NCBI RefSeq assembly: GCF_947367085.1
Contig: NZ_CANBCP010000012.1
Coordinates: forward strand, 1 to 44,360
Length of the DNA: 44,360 nucleotides
Direction: 5' to 3'
Source of the DNA: an uncultured Lactobacillus sp.
Lineage (GTDB): Bacteria > Bacillota > Bacilli > Lactobacillales > Lactobacillaceae
Part shown: positions 8,019 to 16,543 of the stretch, in pieces
Numbering within the stretch: the stretch's first letter is position 1
Layout: each line of letters starts with the position of its first letter
Program-made: the position numbers and the translations under genes
The notes under the pieces: generated by a model
What the model was told of the DNA's origin: nothing
The model's database searches: none
The model's input: only the letters and a program-made list of their open reading frames with translations

Positions 8019-10208
8019 TTATCTTTCAGCATTCTGTTTTTTATTTTTCGCAGAATCATTTTGATCGGGTTCTTGCTTATTTTCATTATTCAGAATGTTT
8101 TCAGGTACTGTGTCAATTTCATCACGATTGCTTTCAACGGCATCAGTATTGAACATATTGGTGGTACTTGATTTGTACCGGCTGAATAAAGAAGTAGATT
8201 TATTGCCAAGATCCTTACTTAGCTGAAGCATTCTTTGATAATTTAAGGAATAATCAAATTGAGTTGGATCAACTGGGATAAAACCTTTTGGAGTATAGAA
8301 ACGTAATAAATTGCGGTTATTTAGTAAATCCGAATCATGTAACAATTGCTTAGCATAGTCTGCCAATTTTTTAATCTGTTTTTTCTGAGAATCAGTAAAC
8401 TTGGTGATCTTTTCGCCACTTCGATTGTCATAAACTGTTCCTTTAATACCTTTATTACCTATAATCACATAGTTAGGAGTCACAATCGTTCCATTTCTAA
8501 AGACGACCACTTGCTTGCGATGAGTTGAAAGTAGATCATTGCCGAATTCAATATAATCTTTAGTATGAACTCCTAATAAATGAAGGACGGTAGGTAACAC
8601 ATCAATTTCACCGCCATAAGTTGAATCGATCTTTCCCTTAAGGCCAGGCATATGGATCATGAATGGTACTTTTTGAATTTGAATATTGTCGTATTCATTC
8701 CAGCTAGAACTCTTAATTCCTAAAACGGGCGCTAACGCTGAAGTTTCACTATCAGAACTCCCTACACCATAGTGGTCACCATATATCACGACCATGGTAT
8801 TTTTCCCAAGGCCGCTTTTTTTGAGATAATCAAAAAATTCTTTAATCGATTGGTCGAGATAATGAGCCGTTTCAAAGTAATTATTGATAGTAGTATTTGG
8901 TGTATTGGTAGTAGTGAAGTTTTTATCTTTATCTTCTTCATCCATATTGTAAGGAATGTGGTTAGTAACCGTAAGATACTTAACATAAAATGGCTGCTGC
9001 ATTTGTTCTAAGTATTTAATACTTTGAGAAAAGAGCAATTTGTCCTTAAGCCCATAACCAATTTTATCGTCTTTATTTTGAGAGAAATAATTTGAATCAA
9101 AGAAGTAGTTATACCCTAAATTCTTATATACTTCGTTACGATTCCAAAAAGTACCAGTATTACCATGAAAAACCGCTGAAGTATACCCCTGCTGGCGCAA
9201 GATTTGAGGTGCTGCTTGGAAAGTATTTTCAGATCCTAGAGAAGAAAACAATGATCCATCTGAAATTCCAAAAGTACCAGTTTCAAGCATGTTTTCTGCG
9301 TCACTAGTTCTACCAAGACCTACTTGGTGATAAAAATTATCAAACGAAATTGTATTCTTGTTATGGTAGATAGAATTTAGAAATGGAGTAACTTCTTGAC
9401 CATTAACCTTCAACCCAATTAAAAATTGTTGGAAACTTTCTAAGTGTAAGACAATAACATTCTTTCCCTTAGCTTTTCCAAAATATTTAGGGTTAGGGGG
9501 AGTATAATTTTTCTGAACAAATTTCAGAATTTGATTTATATCATCAGCATTGGCATTTTTCTTAATTTGATTAGATTGGGCGCTTTTTGCAATGTCATAA
9601 ACTGAATAAGCGTCAAGACCGAGATATTTAACTACATAAGAGCGATCAAATGTATTTCTAAGTAAACGTGGGCGAGAAGTTTCGGCAAGCATCATGTTTA
9701 AAGCTAGTATAAAAACACCAAAAGATGTTACGGCAAAAGGCCGCTTCAACCCGTATTTACGTGGATCAATTTTGATAACTCTAATGATCAATAAGACAAT
9801 GATCACAATAATATCGATCCATAACAAAATATCAGTTGGTTGCAAAAGCGCTACTGTACTTTTCCCAAGTCCCTGAGAGACTTTGCCTGTGTTTTGAACA
9901 GTTTTAAATGTCAAAAAGTCGTTGAACTGACGATAATAAATCACATTTGCAAAAAGCAAAATGGTATTTAAAATATCGAGAAAAAGCATAGCGATGTATG
10001 ACACAATCGGCTTAGAAAAATATAATCCGATACTTAGTAAAATGATACCCGTACCTAATGGAGTAAACCAAATGATAAAATGCTGATAGGGATCAGATAA
10101 ACCTAATTTAAAATTGAAGTAGGAAGCAAACATATACTTTGCCCAAAAGCAAAGCATTAAAAGCGTAAAGAAGCCAATTCTTGTTTGCCAAAAATTTCGT
10201 TTATTCAA
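8019..10208 (-). CDS. LTA synthase family protein (glycerophosphate transferase, sulfatase fold)
   Basis: This is a 729-aa membrane enzyme of the LtaS family, which polymerises glycerol-phosphate from phosphatidylglycerol on the outer face of the membrane to make lipoteichoic acid. About five N-terminal transmembrane segments (residues 10-170) precede the extracellular sulfatase-fold domain. Visible catalytic elements are VLHLESFQ, the nucleophile Thr in GRTSDAE at about T301, FHGNTGTFWNR, YGDHYG and FMIHMPG. The start is TTG preceded by AGAGGAG. After the catalytic domain there is a tail of about 100 residues rich in Asn, Asp, Glu and Lys that makes it longer than the usual 630-650 aa. It may be the main LtaS or a paralogue (primase type). 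Confidence 0.9.
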   Translation of the reverse strand: MNKRNFWQTRIGFFTLLMLCFWAKYMFASYFNFKLGLSDPYQHFIIWFTPLGTGIILLSIGLYFSKPIVSYIAMLFLDILNTILLFANVIYYRQFNDFLTFKTVQNTGKVSQGLGKSTVALLQPTDILLWIDIIVIIVLLIIRVIKIDPRKYGLKRPFAVTSFGVFILALNMMLAETSRPRLLRNTFDRSYVVKYLGLDAYSVYDIAKSAQSNQIKKNANADDINQILKFVQKNYTPPNPKYFGKAKGKNVIVLHLESFQQFLIGLKVNGQEVTPFLNSIYHNKNTISFDNFYHQVGLGRTSDAENMLETGTFGISDGSLFSSLGSENTFQAAPQILRQQGYTSAVFHGNTGTFWNRNEVYKNLGYNYFFDSNYFSQNKDDKIGYGLKDKLLFSQSIKYLEQMQQPFYVKYLTVTNHIPYNMDEEDKDKNFTTTNTPNTTINNYFETAHYLDQSIKEFFDYLKKSGLGKNTMVVIYGDHYGVGSSDSETSALAPVLGIKSSSWNEYDNIQIQKVPFMIHMPGLKGKIDSTYGGEIDVLPTVLHLLGVHTKDYIEFGNDLLSTHRKQVVVFRNGTIVTPNYVIIGNKGIKGTVYDNRSGEKITKFTDSQKKQIKKLADYAKQLLHDSDLLNNRNLLRFYTPKGFIPVDPTQFDYSLNYQRMLQLSKDLGNKSTSLFSRYKSSTTNMFNTDAVESNRDEIDTVPENILNNENKQEPDQNDSAKNKKQNAER

Positions 10209-10369
10209 AATTATTCTCCTCTTATTGTATAAAGTTTATTTTACTTATGTTTCTTTAAAACTGCTAGCTTATATAAAAGGTTTTAATTTTTTTAATATTT
10301 TAGCTCGATAAAAACAAATGTTGTTTATCTAATATATAATGGGATTAAACTCAAGAAGGTCTGAATTCT

Positions 10370-10984
10370 ATGCTTTTTTTACAACCATTTTATGATATTT
10401 TAAGTCATAACCTAGCAGGAAGGATAAATCACTTTGCATTAATCAAGTTGATTTTCTATAGCTTAGATAAAACTATATTTTATTTTATTATATTTGCGAT
10501 TCTGCGTTTGCTTTGGCTCTTATTAGTAAGACATCGTCGACGCTTATTTTCTGAAGTTTGCGTTTGGATATTTGCTTTTTACATAATTTTACTCTTAATG
10601 CTAACTACATTTAGAGATACTTATTTTCCATGGCAGCTATCTTTTAACTTCAATCGTCCTTTAAGCGATATCAATTTGATATTTTTAAAAGAAACTTTGA
10701 AGCTGACTAAAGCTACCAGCTTATTAGACTTCTTTTATAATTCTTTGGGTAATATTGTATGGTTTATACCATTTGGATTTTTGTTCCCAATCATAATTAT
10801 GAAGAAAAAAAGCTTCAAAGAGACCTTCTTAACAGGATTGATTTTTTCTGTCACCATTGAAACTCTTCAGTTTGTTTTGGCAACAGGAGTTAGTGATATA
10901 GACGATGTGTTTTTCAATGTTTGTGGAGCGATGATAGGTTATGGGATTTATCATGTGATTTTTAAAACAAAGAATGTAATTTAA
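10370..10984 (+). CDS. VanZ-like membrane protein
   Basis: This is a 204-aa protein with about four to five transmembrane segments. It shows the VanZ-family pattern: a short acidic/aromatic loop (RDTYFPW), NLIFLKETL, then GNIVWFIPFGFLFP and a final pair of helices with IETLQFV and VSDIDDVFFNVCGAMIGY. VanZ itself confers low-level teicoplanin resistance by an unknown mechanism; most homologues have no assigned role. It is transcribed divergently from the LTA-synthase-like gene, with 161 nt between them containing no other gene. Confidence 0.85.
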   Translation: MLFLQPFYDILSHNLAGRINHFALIKLIFYSLDKTIFYFIIFAILRLLWLLLVRHRRRLFSEVCVWIFAFYIILLLMLTTFRDTYFPWQLSFNFNRPLSDINLIFLKETLKLTKATSLLDFFYNSLGNIVWFIPFGFLFPIIIMKKKSFKETFLTGLIFSVTIETLQFVLATGVSDIDDVFFNVCGAMIGYGIYHVIFKTKNVI

Positions 10985-11004
10985 CTAGTTTTCTATGTTA
11001 TTTC

Positions 11005-11013
11005 TGTTAAAAT
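11005..11013 (+). promoter_or_regulatory. Extended -10 promoter of pgi
   Basis: TG-T-TAAAAT lies 41 nt before the pgi start; the -35 region is weak, as is common for extended -10 promoters. Confidence 0.5.
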
Positions 11014-11053
11014 AAAAATGTAATAAAAGTAATAAAAAAGGAAGTAAAAGTAA

Positions 11054-12394
11054 ATGGATAAAGTTGTACATCTTGACGCAAGTAAATTAAAGCCATTTGT
11101 TCACGAAAATGAACTTAAGGAATTACAACCAATGGTTACTGCTGCTGATAAAGAGTTACGTGAAGGCACAGGTGCTGGTAGTGATTTCCGCGGCTGGATT
11201 GATTTACCTGTAGATTATGATAAAGATGAATTTGCACGTATCAAAAAAGCTGCTAAGAAGATTCAAAGCGATTCAGAAGTATTAATCGGAATTGGTATCG
11301 GTGGATCATACCTTGGCGCTCAAGCTGCAATCGAATTCTTAAACGGTGCATTTTACGGTAAAGAAAAGAGCGACTACCCAACTGTAGTATTTTGTGGTAA
11401 CTCATTATCAGGTTCATACCTTTACGACTTAATCGAATGGTTGGGCGACAAGGATTTCTCAATCAATATTATTTCTAAGTCAGGTACTACTACTGAACCT
11501 TCAATTGCATTCCGTATTTTGAAAGACAAGCTAATTAAGAAATATGGTAAAGAAGAAGCTGCTAAGAGAATTTACGCAACTACTGACCGTCAAAAAGGTG
11601 CACTTAAGACTGAAGCTGATGCAGAAGGTTACGAAGAATTTGTTGTTCCAGATGATATTGGTGGACGTTTCTCAGTATTATCAGCTGTAGGACTTCTTCC
11701 AATTGCCGTTGCAGGTGGCAATATTGACGAATTGATGAAAGGTGCTGCTGACGCACGTAGTGCTTACACTGATCCAGATGATACTGGTGATAACCCATAC
11801 AAGTATGCAGCACTTCGTAACATTCTTTACCGCAAGGGTTACACTACTGAATTACTTGAAAACTATGAACCAACTTTAAGAATGTTTGGCGAATGGTGGA
11901 AGCAATTAATGGGTGAATCTGAAGGTAAGGACCAAAAAGGTATTTACCCATCTAGTGCAAACTTCACTACTGATCTTCACTCACTTGGTCAATACATCCA
12001 AGAAGGTCGTCGTAATTTAATGGAAACTGTTGTCAGAGTTGAAAATCCTCGTCACGATGTAACTATTCCTGAAGATAAAGAAAATCTTGACCAACTGAAC
12101 TTCTTATCAGGCAAGACTATGAACTACGTAAACGATCGTGCTTACGAAGGTGTTGTTTTAGCTCACACTGACGGTGGTGTACCAGTTATGACTGTAGACA
12201 TTAAGGATCAAAGTGCTCACACTTTAGGTTACTTAATTTACTGGTTCGAATTAGCTGTTGGTATTTCAGGTTACTTGAATGGTATTAACCCATTCAACCA
12301 ACCAGGTGTTGAAAGTTACAAGAGAAACATGTTTGGTCTTTTGAACAAGCCTGGCTATGAAGATTTACATGACGATTTGACTAAGCGTCTTTAA
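11054..12394 (+). CDS. pgi: Glucose-6-phosphate isomerase
   Basis: This cytoplasmic enzyme interconverts glucose-6-phosphate and fructose-6-phosphate at the top of glycolysis. It is 446 aa, the normal length for the Firmicute type. The sugar-phosphate segment [12 protein letters not shown] (about residue 77) and [11 protein letters not shown] are clear. The family signature [14 protein letters not shown] and QPGVESYK near the end are also clear. Its codons look more regular than those of its neighbours, as expected for a highly expressed gene. It has its own promoter upstream and a hairpin downstream. Confidence 0.98.
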   Translation: MDKVVHLDASKLKPFVHENELKELQPMVTAADKELREGTGAGSDFRGWIDLPVDYDKDEFARIKKAAKKIQSDSEVLIGIGIGGSYLGAQAAIEFLNGAFYGKEKSDYPTVVFCGNSLSGSYLYDLIEWLGDKDFSINIISKSGTTTEPSIAFRILKDKLIKKYGKEEAAKRIYATTDRQKGALKTEADAEGYEEFVVPDDIGGRFSVLSAVGLLPIAVAGGNIDELMKGAADARSAYTDPDDTGDNPYKYAALRNILYRKGYTTELLENYEPTLRMFGEWWKQLMGESEGKDQKGIYPSSANFTTDLHSLGQYIQEGRRNLMETVVRVENPRHDVTIPEDKENLDQLNFLSGKTMNYVNDRAYEGVVLAHTDGGVPVMTVDIKDQSAHTLGYLIYWFELAVGISGYLNGINPFNQPGVESYKRNMFGLLNKPGYEDLHDDLTKRL

Positions 12395-12456
12395 TATTTA
12401 AGGCATACTCAGTATAGTTTGATCACTATACAGTTGAATATAGTCGTTTTGACTAA

Positions 12457-12495
12457 AGAAAGGGTAGGAGTTATTTACTCCTGCTCTTTTTCTAT
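12457..12495 (+). terminator. Rho-independent terminator after pgi
   Basis: AGGAGT-TATTT-ACTCCT, extended by paired flanks, is followed by CTTTTTCT. A second hairpin, GTATAGT/ACTATAC, lies just upstream at about 12412-12431. The ribosome binding site of the next gene begins less than 10 nt after the T-run. Confidence 0.75.
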
Positions 12496-12512
12496 GAGAA
12501 GGGGAGTTTTAG

Positions 12513-13907
12513 ATGGCGCATAAAGATAATGAAGTAAAAAACATAATGGCAGTATTGGCAATGGCTTTTATGTCATTTGTTGGAATATTAACAGAGACTA
12601 GTCTGAATGTAACTTTTCCGACAATGATGAAGCAATTTGGTGTCACGCTTGATGTAATTCAATGGACGACAACAGGGTACTTACTGATGATTGCAATTAT
12701 TATGCTAGCATCATCTTATTTAAATAAACGTTTTACTGCCCGTCAGCAGTTTATCGCAGCATGTTTAACCTTTATAGCAGGAAGTTTAATATCGGCAGTA
12801 GCACCCAATTTTGCTTTATTACTACTTGGAAGATTGATTTCCGCTTTTGGAGCAGGATTAAGTACGCCATTAATGTTTAACTTGATTGTAGAAATTATGC
12901 CTCGCCCTAAATGGGGCTTTTATATGGGAATTGCCGGACTAGTTGTTGCGATGGCTCCAACTTTGGGTCCAGCATTTGGTGGAGCAATTAATTATTACTT
13001 TAACTGGCGCTGGATTTTTATTTTAGTATCAGTCTTTGCTCTGATCGTTTTTTTATGTGGATTAGCAGTAGTAAAGAAATATCATGAAATTCAAAAAGAA
13101 AAATTCGCTTGGCTAAACTTTCTTATTTTGTCTTTGGCTTTAATTAGCTTGACAGTAGGATTAAATCAGATTAGTCATGGTTTAAATAATTGGCTGCTGT
13201 GGGTATTATTAGTTTTATGTGGTTTATTATTTGGTTTATTTATCTATTTATCAAAGACTACAGCTAACAATATAATCGACTTGAAGGTCTTTAAACAAAA
13301 AGGTTTTATCTTTGGCACTTTAGCTTACTTTTTATTACAGTTCATAAATATCGGAACCAGCTTTGTTTTACCTAATTACATTCAAATTGTTGGAAAACAA
13401 ACTTCATTAGTTGGAGGGTTGATTTTACTTCCTGGTAGTATTTTGGCTGGGGTGTTAAATCCATATTTTGGACGCTTATACGATCGTCTTGGGGCAAAAC
13501 TACCACTTTATCTAGGTGGTGGATTAGTGACTGTCAGCGGTGTTTTATTTGCCGTTTTCGGAATGAATTTGACGTCATTAATGATAATTATTTTTTATGG
13601 TGTTTTGATGTTAGGACACAGAATGGCATTTTCAAATACTTTAGCTGAAACTCTTAAACTTCAAGAAAGCAATCTTCAAGCCGATGCAACAGCTATCTGT
13701 CAAACTAGTCAGCAGTTAGCTGGCTCAATTGGGACAACGATTTTAGCTGCGATAATTGCAATTTGGCAAAATAAAAATAATGCACCATATAGTGTTTTGA
13801 CTGCCCAAGGTAGTCAAGCAGCTTTTGTTATGACGACGATCTTAGGTTTGATCATTTTGTTTAGTTACTGGAAATTATTTAGAATCGAAAAATTAGAAAA
13901 TAAGTAA
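12513..13907 (+). CDS. MFS drug-type exporter, DHA2 (EmrB/QacA) family
   Basis: This is a 464-aa integral membrane protein with 12-14 predicted helices, fitting the 14-helix DHA2 branch of proton-coupled multidrug exporters. The first helix region contains the family-typical LNVTFPTMMKQFG. Helix 4 has GRLISAFGAGLSTP, and motif C is recognisable as VAMAPTLGPAFGG. AAGGGGAG gives a good ribosome binding site. It sits only 18 nt after the pgi terminator T-run, leaving little room for an independent promoter. The substrate is unknown. Confidence 0.88.
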   Translation: MAHKDNEVKNIMAVLAMAFMSFVGILTETSLNVTFPTMMKQFGVTLDVIQWTTTGYLLMIAIIMLASSYLNKRFTARQQFIAACLTFIAGSLISAVAPNFALLLLGRLISAFGAGLSTPLMFNLIVEIMPRPKWGFYMGIAGLVVAMAPTLGPAFGGAINYYFNWRWIFILVSVFALIVFLCGLAVVKKYHEIQKEKFAWLNFLILSLALISLTVGLNQISHGLNNWLLWVLLVLCGLLFGLFIYLSKTTANNIIDLKVFKQKGFIFGTLAYFLLQFINIGTSFVLPNYIQIVGKQTSLVGGLILLPGSILAGVLNPYFGRLYDRLGAKLPLYLGGGLVTVSGVLFAVFGMNLTSLMIIIFYGVLMLGHRMAFSNTLAETLKLQESNLQADATAICQTSQQLAGSIGTTILAAIIAIWQNKNNAPYSVLTAQGSQAAFVMTTILGLIILFSYWKLFRIEKLENK

Positions 13908-13945
13908 AAAAATAGCGTCTGGAGATAATCCAAACGCTATTTTTA
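13906..13945. terminator. Bidirectional terminator between MFS and GRP transporters
   Basis: AAAAATAGCGT...ACGCTATTTTT forms a stem with an imperfect inner TGGA/TCCA pairing, between two convergent genes. Confidence 0.85.
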
Positions 13946-13946
13946 A

Positions 13947-14789
13947 CTAGTGAAGCGCTGCTCCAATAATGATTAATACCAACCCGATTATTGTAGCAAT
14001 AAACTCCATTTTTGGCTTTTTTTCACCAACAATAAAGATTCCACCTAAAGTAGAAATAATCACACATAATTGACTGTAGACGAATGCATTAATGACACCA
14101 TTCATTTTTGCAGAAAAGATATAAGCCAGAGCTGCGATCCCAAATGAAAAACCAGAAAAAATATTCAAGTAGGTCGCTTTTTGTTTAAAGGCAATAGTCT
14201 GGTGCGTAAGCAGTAAGAAAATGATGCTGCCCAGGAAGATGCCGAGCATTTGTGGGAAAAATAAAGATTGAGCATCGGCTTTGATGGTTTTAGGAAAAGT
14301 TGAGTAGATCCAGTAACCAATCGAAGTAAATAGTAAGAGCAAGAAGTCGCGCAAAGTAACTTTTGATTCGTTGCCCTTACTGATGGCAGTTAAAGTTACG
14401 CCGACGATGATTAAGATTAGTGAAAAGATGCCGACAACATATTGTCGCATGCTGGTCCATTCGCTGAACATGGCAACTCCGATTAAGGTATTGCCAATTA
14501 GCTGCAGTCCGGTTGAAAGCGGCATGGTTTTACTGATGCCAATTTTGGCCATTGAGATAAATTGTCCTGCTTGCCCCATAGTCCAAAACATCCCTGACAA
14601 AAGTGATAGCGTAAACGTCATGGTGCTTAAGTGAGAGGGATGGATAATGAAAGTGATGATGCCGATCAGCAAGGCGCCGATGGCGAGGCCGAAAATTTCG
14701 TTGCTAGGTTTGCTGTTTTTTATCTTTCCAGCGATTAGTGGAAAAATTCCCCAACCTAGGGCGGGAATTAAAGCGATAATTATATTCAT
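13947..14789 (-). CDS. GRP/RbsU-GlcU family sugar transporter
   Basis: This is a 280-aa protein with about ten transmembrane helices. It begins MNIIIALIPALGWGIFPLIAGK and contains TGLQLIGNTLIGVAMFSEW, both typical of the glucose/ribose porter (GRP) family within the drug/metabolite transporter superfamily. Members such as GlcU and RbsU take up glucose or ribose by proton symport. No ribose kinase or other sugar gene is adjacent, so the substrate cannot be chosen. A TATAAT box lies upstream (14822-14827 on the minus strand). Confidence 0.85.
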   Translation of the reverse strand: MNIIIALIPALGWGIFPLIAGKIKNSKPSNEIFGLAIGALLIGIITFIIHPSHLSTMTFTLSLLSGMFWTMGQAGQFISMAKIGISKTMPLSTGLQLIGNTLIGVAMFSEWTSMRQYVVGIFSLILIIVGVTLTAISKGNESKVTLRDFLLLLFTSIGYWIYSTFPKTIKADAQSLFFPQMLGIFLGSIIFLLLTHQTIAFKQKATYLNIFSGFSFGIAALAYIFSAKMNGVINAFVYSQLCVIISTLGGIFIVGEKKPKMEFIATIIGLVLIIIGAALH

Positions 14790-14821
14790 TAAAAATCTCC
14801 ATTTCTAGATAAACCGTTTTC

Positions 14822-14827
14822 ATTATA
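14822..14827 (-). promoter_or_regulatory. -10 box of the GRP transporter gene
   Basis: TATAAT reads on the minus strand 33 nt upstream of the start; the -35 is poorly defined. Confidence 0.4.
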
Positions 14828-14910
14828 CTAGAAATTACCTGGATAAAAGTTAAGAAAATTTAAAACAAAAAATTAGAGTTTTCGTGTAATAGATAGTGAG
14901 AGGATAGCTC

Positions 14911-14942
14911 TACTATGAATTCATAGTAAATCTTGATATAAT
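14911..14942 (+). promoter_or_regulatory. Toxin-antitoxin promoter with 18-bp palindromic operator
   Basis: TACTATGAATTCATAGTA (14911-14928) is a perfect palindrome. It covers the position of the -35 box, 17 nt before TATAAT (14937-14942). A dyad at the -35 of a toxin-antitoxin operon is the expected place for autorepression by the HTH antitoxin. Confidence 0.75.
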
Positions 14943-14956
14943 TTAAGGTGAATTTT

Positions 14957-15250
14957 GTGAATGAAGCTTTTGCACTTAAAATATTAAAAAGGCTGGTTGA
15001 AGAAGATAAATTTATTATTATCAATCGACGTGCTCAGCATGCGCATCCTGTATCTAACGAAGTAGCAAAGATCATAGTCAAGCAATTAAGTCTAGAAGAT
15101 TTTATAGGAAAAAGTGAAGACAGGGATCGTCCTGGAGAATTTTTATGGATTTATAAGACGGATGTAGGCATTAAATATTATCTTAAATGTAAATTTTCAT
15201 CAGAATTGGATATGGTGAAATTTATATCATTCCACATCGCTGTTTATTAA
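14957..15250 (+). CDS. MqsR-like toxin (putative mRNA interferase)
   Basis: This small protein of 97 aa starts at the GTG at 14957, which has AAGGTG 6 nt upstream; an in-frame GTG at 14948 overlaps that site. The C-terminal half LSLEDFIGKSEDRDRPGEF, then YYLKCKF and KFISFH, resembles the MqsR/YgiU fold. The E. coli counterpart reads LSESDF, then W, then VYLK and IVSFK. MqsR toxins are RelE/YoeB-fold ribonucleases that cleave mRNA at GCU. Toxin-first gene order with an HTH antitoxin 12 nt downstream also matches mqsRA. Similarity is distant and activity is unproven; another small RelE-fold toxin is the alternative. Confidence 0.6.
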   Translation: MNEAFALKILKRLVEEDKFIIINRRAQHAHPVSNEVAKIIVKQLSLEDFIGKSEDRDRPGEFLWIYKTDVGIKYYLKCKFSSELDMVKFISFHIAVY

Positions 15251-15262
15251 AGGAGTAATTTT

Positions 15263-15664
15263 ATGACCAAAACATATATAAAAGATTACACCAATACTTT
15301 TAACATTCGGGGTACTGAAATAAAAGTAACCGCACCTGCTAAATTTGACGCTGATACAAATGAAATTGTAGCTGACAGCGAACTTGATAATAAGGCAGTG
15401 AAACTGGCACAAGACAAATATCGCAAAAAGTATGACTTCATTGGACCTGAAGAAATAAAAGCCTTGCGTAAAAAGTGGAAAATTTCTCAAAAAAGGTTAG
15501 CCGAGATCATTGGTTGGAGCCCATCCACAGTGGCACTCTATGAAGTTGGAGAAATACCTACGATCAGCAATAATCGTTTATTGAAAGTTTTGATCAAGCA
15601 TCCGCAAGTAATGCAGGATTTTATTGCTGAAAGCAAAAGTGATCATGAAAGAAAAGAGATGTAG
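15263..15664 (+). CDS. MqsA-like HTH antitoxin lacking the zinc finger
   Basis: This is a 133-aa protein. Its N-terminal about 60 residues would be the toxin-binding domain. Residues 61-115 form an XRE-type helix-turn-helix (GPEEIKALRKKWKISQKRLA, then GWSPSTVALYEVGEIPT), close to the DNA-binding half of MqsA antitoxins. MqsA and YgiT normally have an N-terminal CxxC...CxxC zinc finger. Here there is no cysteine at all, so that domain has either lost its metal site or been replaced. AAAGGAG precedes the ATG. It probably represses its own promoter through the 18-bp palindrome upstream of the toxin. Confidence 0.7.
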   Translation: MTKTYIKDYTNTFNIRGTEIKVTAPAKFDADTNEIVADSELDNKAVKLAQDKYRKKYDFIGPEEIKALRKKWKISQKRLAEIIGWSPSTVALYEVGEIPTISNNRLLKVLIKHPQVMQDFIAESKSDHERKEM

Positions 15665-15667
15665 AAA

Positions 15668-15934
15668 GTGAAAAAGCTTCAAAGCTTAGATCAGTTTCGA
15701 GAATTTATTGATACTGGCTTTGAGATTGAGTTTACATTAAACGGTAAAGGCTGTTTAATTGAACCGGATCAAGATGCTGAAGAATTTTCTCCAAGACGAG
15801 AACTAGCTTCTACGGAACAGAATAATCTTGATTATATAAAGAAATTTAAGGATACTAATGCAGTCTTAGAATTTAAAATTGAAGGTAAGACAATAAAAGA
15901 TCAATGGAGAAATATATCTAATATTGAATATTAA
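15668..15934 (+). CDS. Small protein of unknown function in the toxin-antitoxin operon
   Basis: This is an 88-aa soluble acidic protein starting with GTG 3 nt after the antitoxin stop, so it is very likely co-transcribed. It begins KKLQSLDQFREFID and ends LEFKIEGKTIKDQWRNI. That layout (short helix, beta-hairpin around the Gly, terminal GK-T/S-L/I-K/R-W helix) recalls small proteins scattered in Firmicute genomes and phages, but I do not recognise a function. It is either a third toxin-antitoxin component or a hitch-hiker of the same island. Confidence 0.55.
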   Translation: MKKLQSLDQFREFIDTGFEIEFTLNGKGCLIEPDQDAEEFSPRRELASTEQNNLDYIKKFKDTNAVLEFKIEGKTIKDQWRNISNIEY

Positions 15935-15999
15935 ATGCTTATCCGTTTGTAGTAATATTAGTTTTTGATTTTAAGCCATAATGGGTTGGAGTGGAAATC

Positions 16000-16190
16000 A
16001 TGACCAATTTATATAAATTCGTTGGTAAGTAAGTTAAGATAAGTGATATTAATAACCATAAATGGCAAGGTGTAGTAATAGGTTATGATTCTCGGCAGAA
16101 GATGGACAACAATATATAGATGTAGAAGTTAAAGATTTTGGAATTCTGGGGATCGCAGAATCGGAGATTATGTCAATAGAAATAAAGTAA
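16000..16190 (+). pseudogene. Broken small gene (in-frame stop plus frameshift)
   Basis: A GGAG site precedes an ATG that reads MTNLYKFVGK, then TAA, then VKISDINNHKWQGVVIGYDS. About 18 nt later the frame must shift to continue EDGQQYIDVEVKDFGILGIA, and it then reads on to a TAA at 16188. The joined product would be about 62 aa. The stop is one base from a Lys codon (AAG to TAA). The original function is unrecognised; the repeated short beta strands suggest a small barrel-like domain. It lies in the same accessory island as the toxin-antitoxin genes. Confidence 0.6.
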
Positions 16191-16345
16191 TCTGGATATG
16201 AAATATATCTTATGAAAAAGCTCAGATATGTGGGTAAAACCTTTTATTACTTAGACTATTTTCAAAATTTTAAGTAGTTCTTTCTTGTATAGAATTAAAA
16301 AATAAACAAGTTGGCACACACTTGGGGGTTTTAGGGTAAAATAAA

Positions 16346-16370
16346 ACCGTCAGATCGTTGATCTGACGGT
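16346..16370 (-). terminator. Terminator hairpin of the tRNA operon
   Basis: ACCGTCAGATC-GTT-GATCTGACGGT is an 11-bp perfect stem. On the minus strand it is followed by TTTTAT, 9 nt after the Gln tRNA. Confidence 0.8.
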
Positions 16371-16378
16371 ATTCTTAA

Positions 16379-16451
16379 TTGAGATATTCGGGCTCGAACC
16401 GAAACATCCAGGAACCAGAATCCTGTGCCTTACCAATTTGGCTATATCTCA
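16379..16451 (-). tRNA. tRNA-Gln (anticodon CTG)
   Basis: The minus strand folds to a full cloverleaf. The acceptor stem is TGAGATA/TATCTCA (7 perfect bp with U1-A72, typical of Gln) and the D-arm is GCC/GGC. The anticodon stem CAGGA/TCCTG has loop TTCTGGT, and the T-arm TTCGG/CCGAA has loop TTCGAGC. The discriminator is A and no CCA is encoded. The anticodon CTG reads CAG, a minor Gln codon in this AT-rich genome. Confidence 0.85.
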
Positions 16452-16456
16452 GTAAA

Positions 16457-16528
16457 TCACCCGTACGAGAATTGAACTCGTAACTCCACCTTGAGAGGGT
16501 GGCGTCTTAACCATTTGACCAACGGGCA
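16457..16528 (-). tRNA. tRNA-Glu (anticodon CTC)
   Basis: The minus strand folds with D-arm GTC/GAC, anticodon stem CCACC/GGTGG with loop CTCTCAA, and T-arm ACGAG/CTCGT with loop TTCAATT. The body closely follows the Firmicute Glu tRNA. The acceptor stem TGCCCGT/ACGGGTG has two outer wobble or mismatched pairs (T1-G72, G2-T71) instead of the usual G-C pairs. No CCA is encoded. The anticodon CTC reads GAG. The Gln tRNA follows after 5 nt on the same transcript. Confidence 0.8.
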
Positions 16529-16543
16529 AATTCAACATATGTA

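Noticed and set aside
16212..16277. 21-codon frame KKLRYVGKTFYY... after the pseudogene
   Set aside because: Too short and without a ribosome binding site; kept only as a possible remnant.
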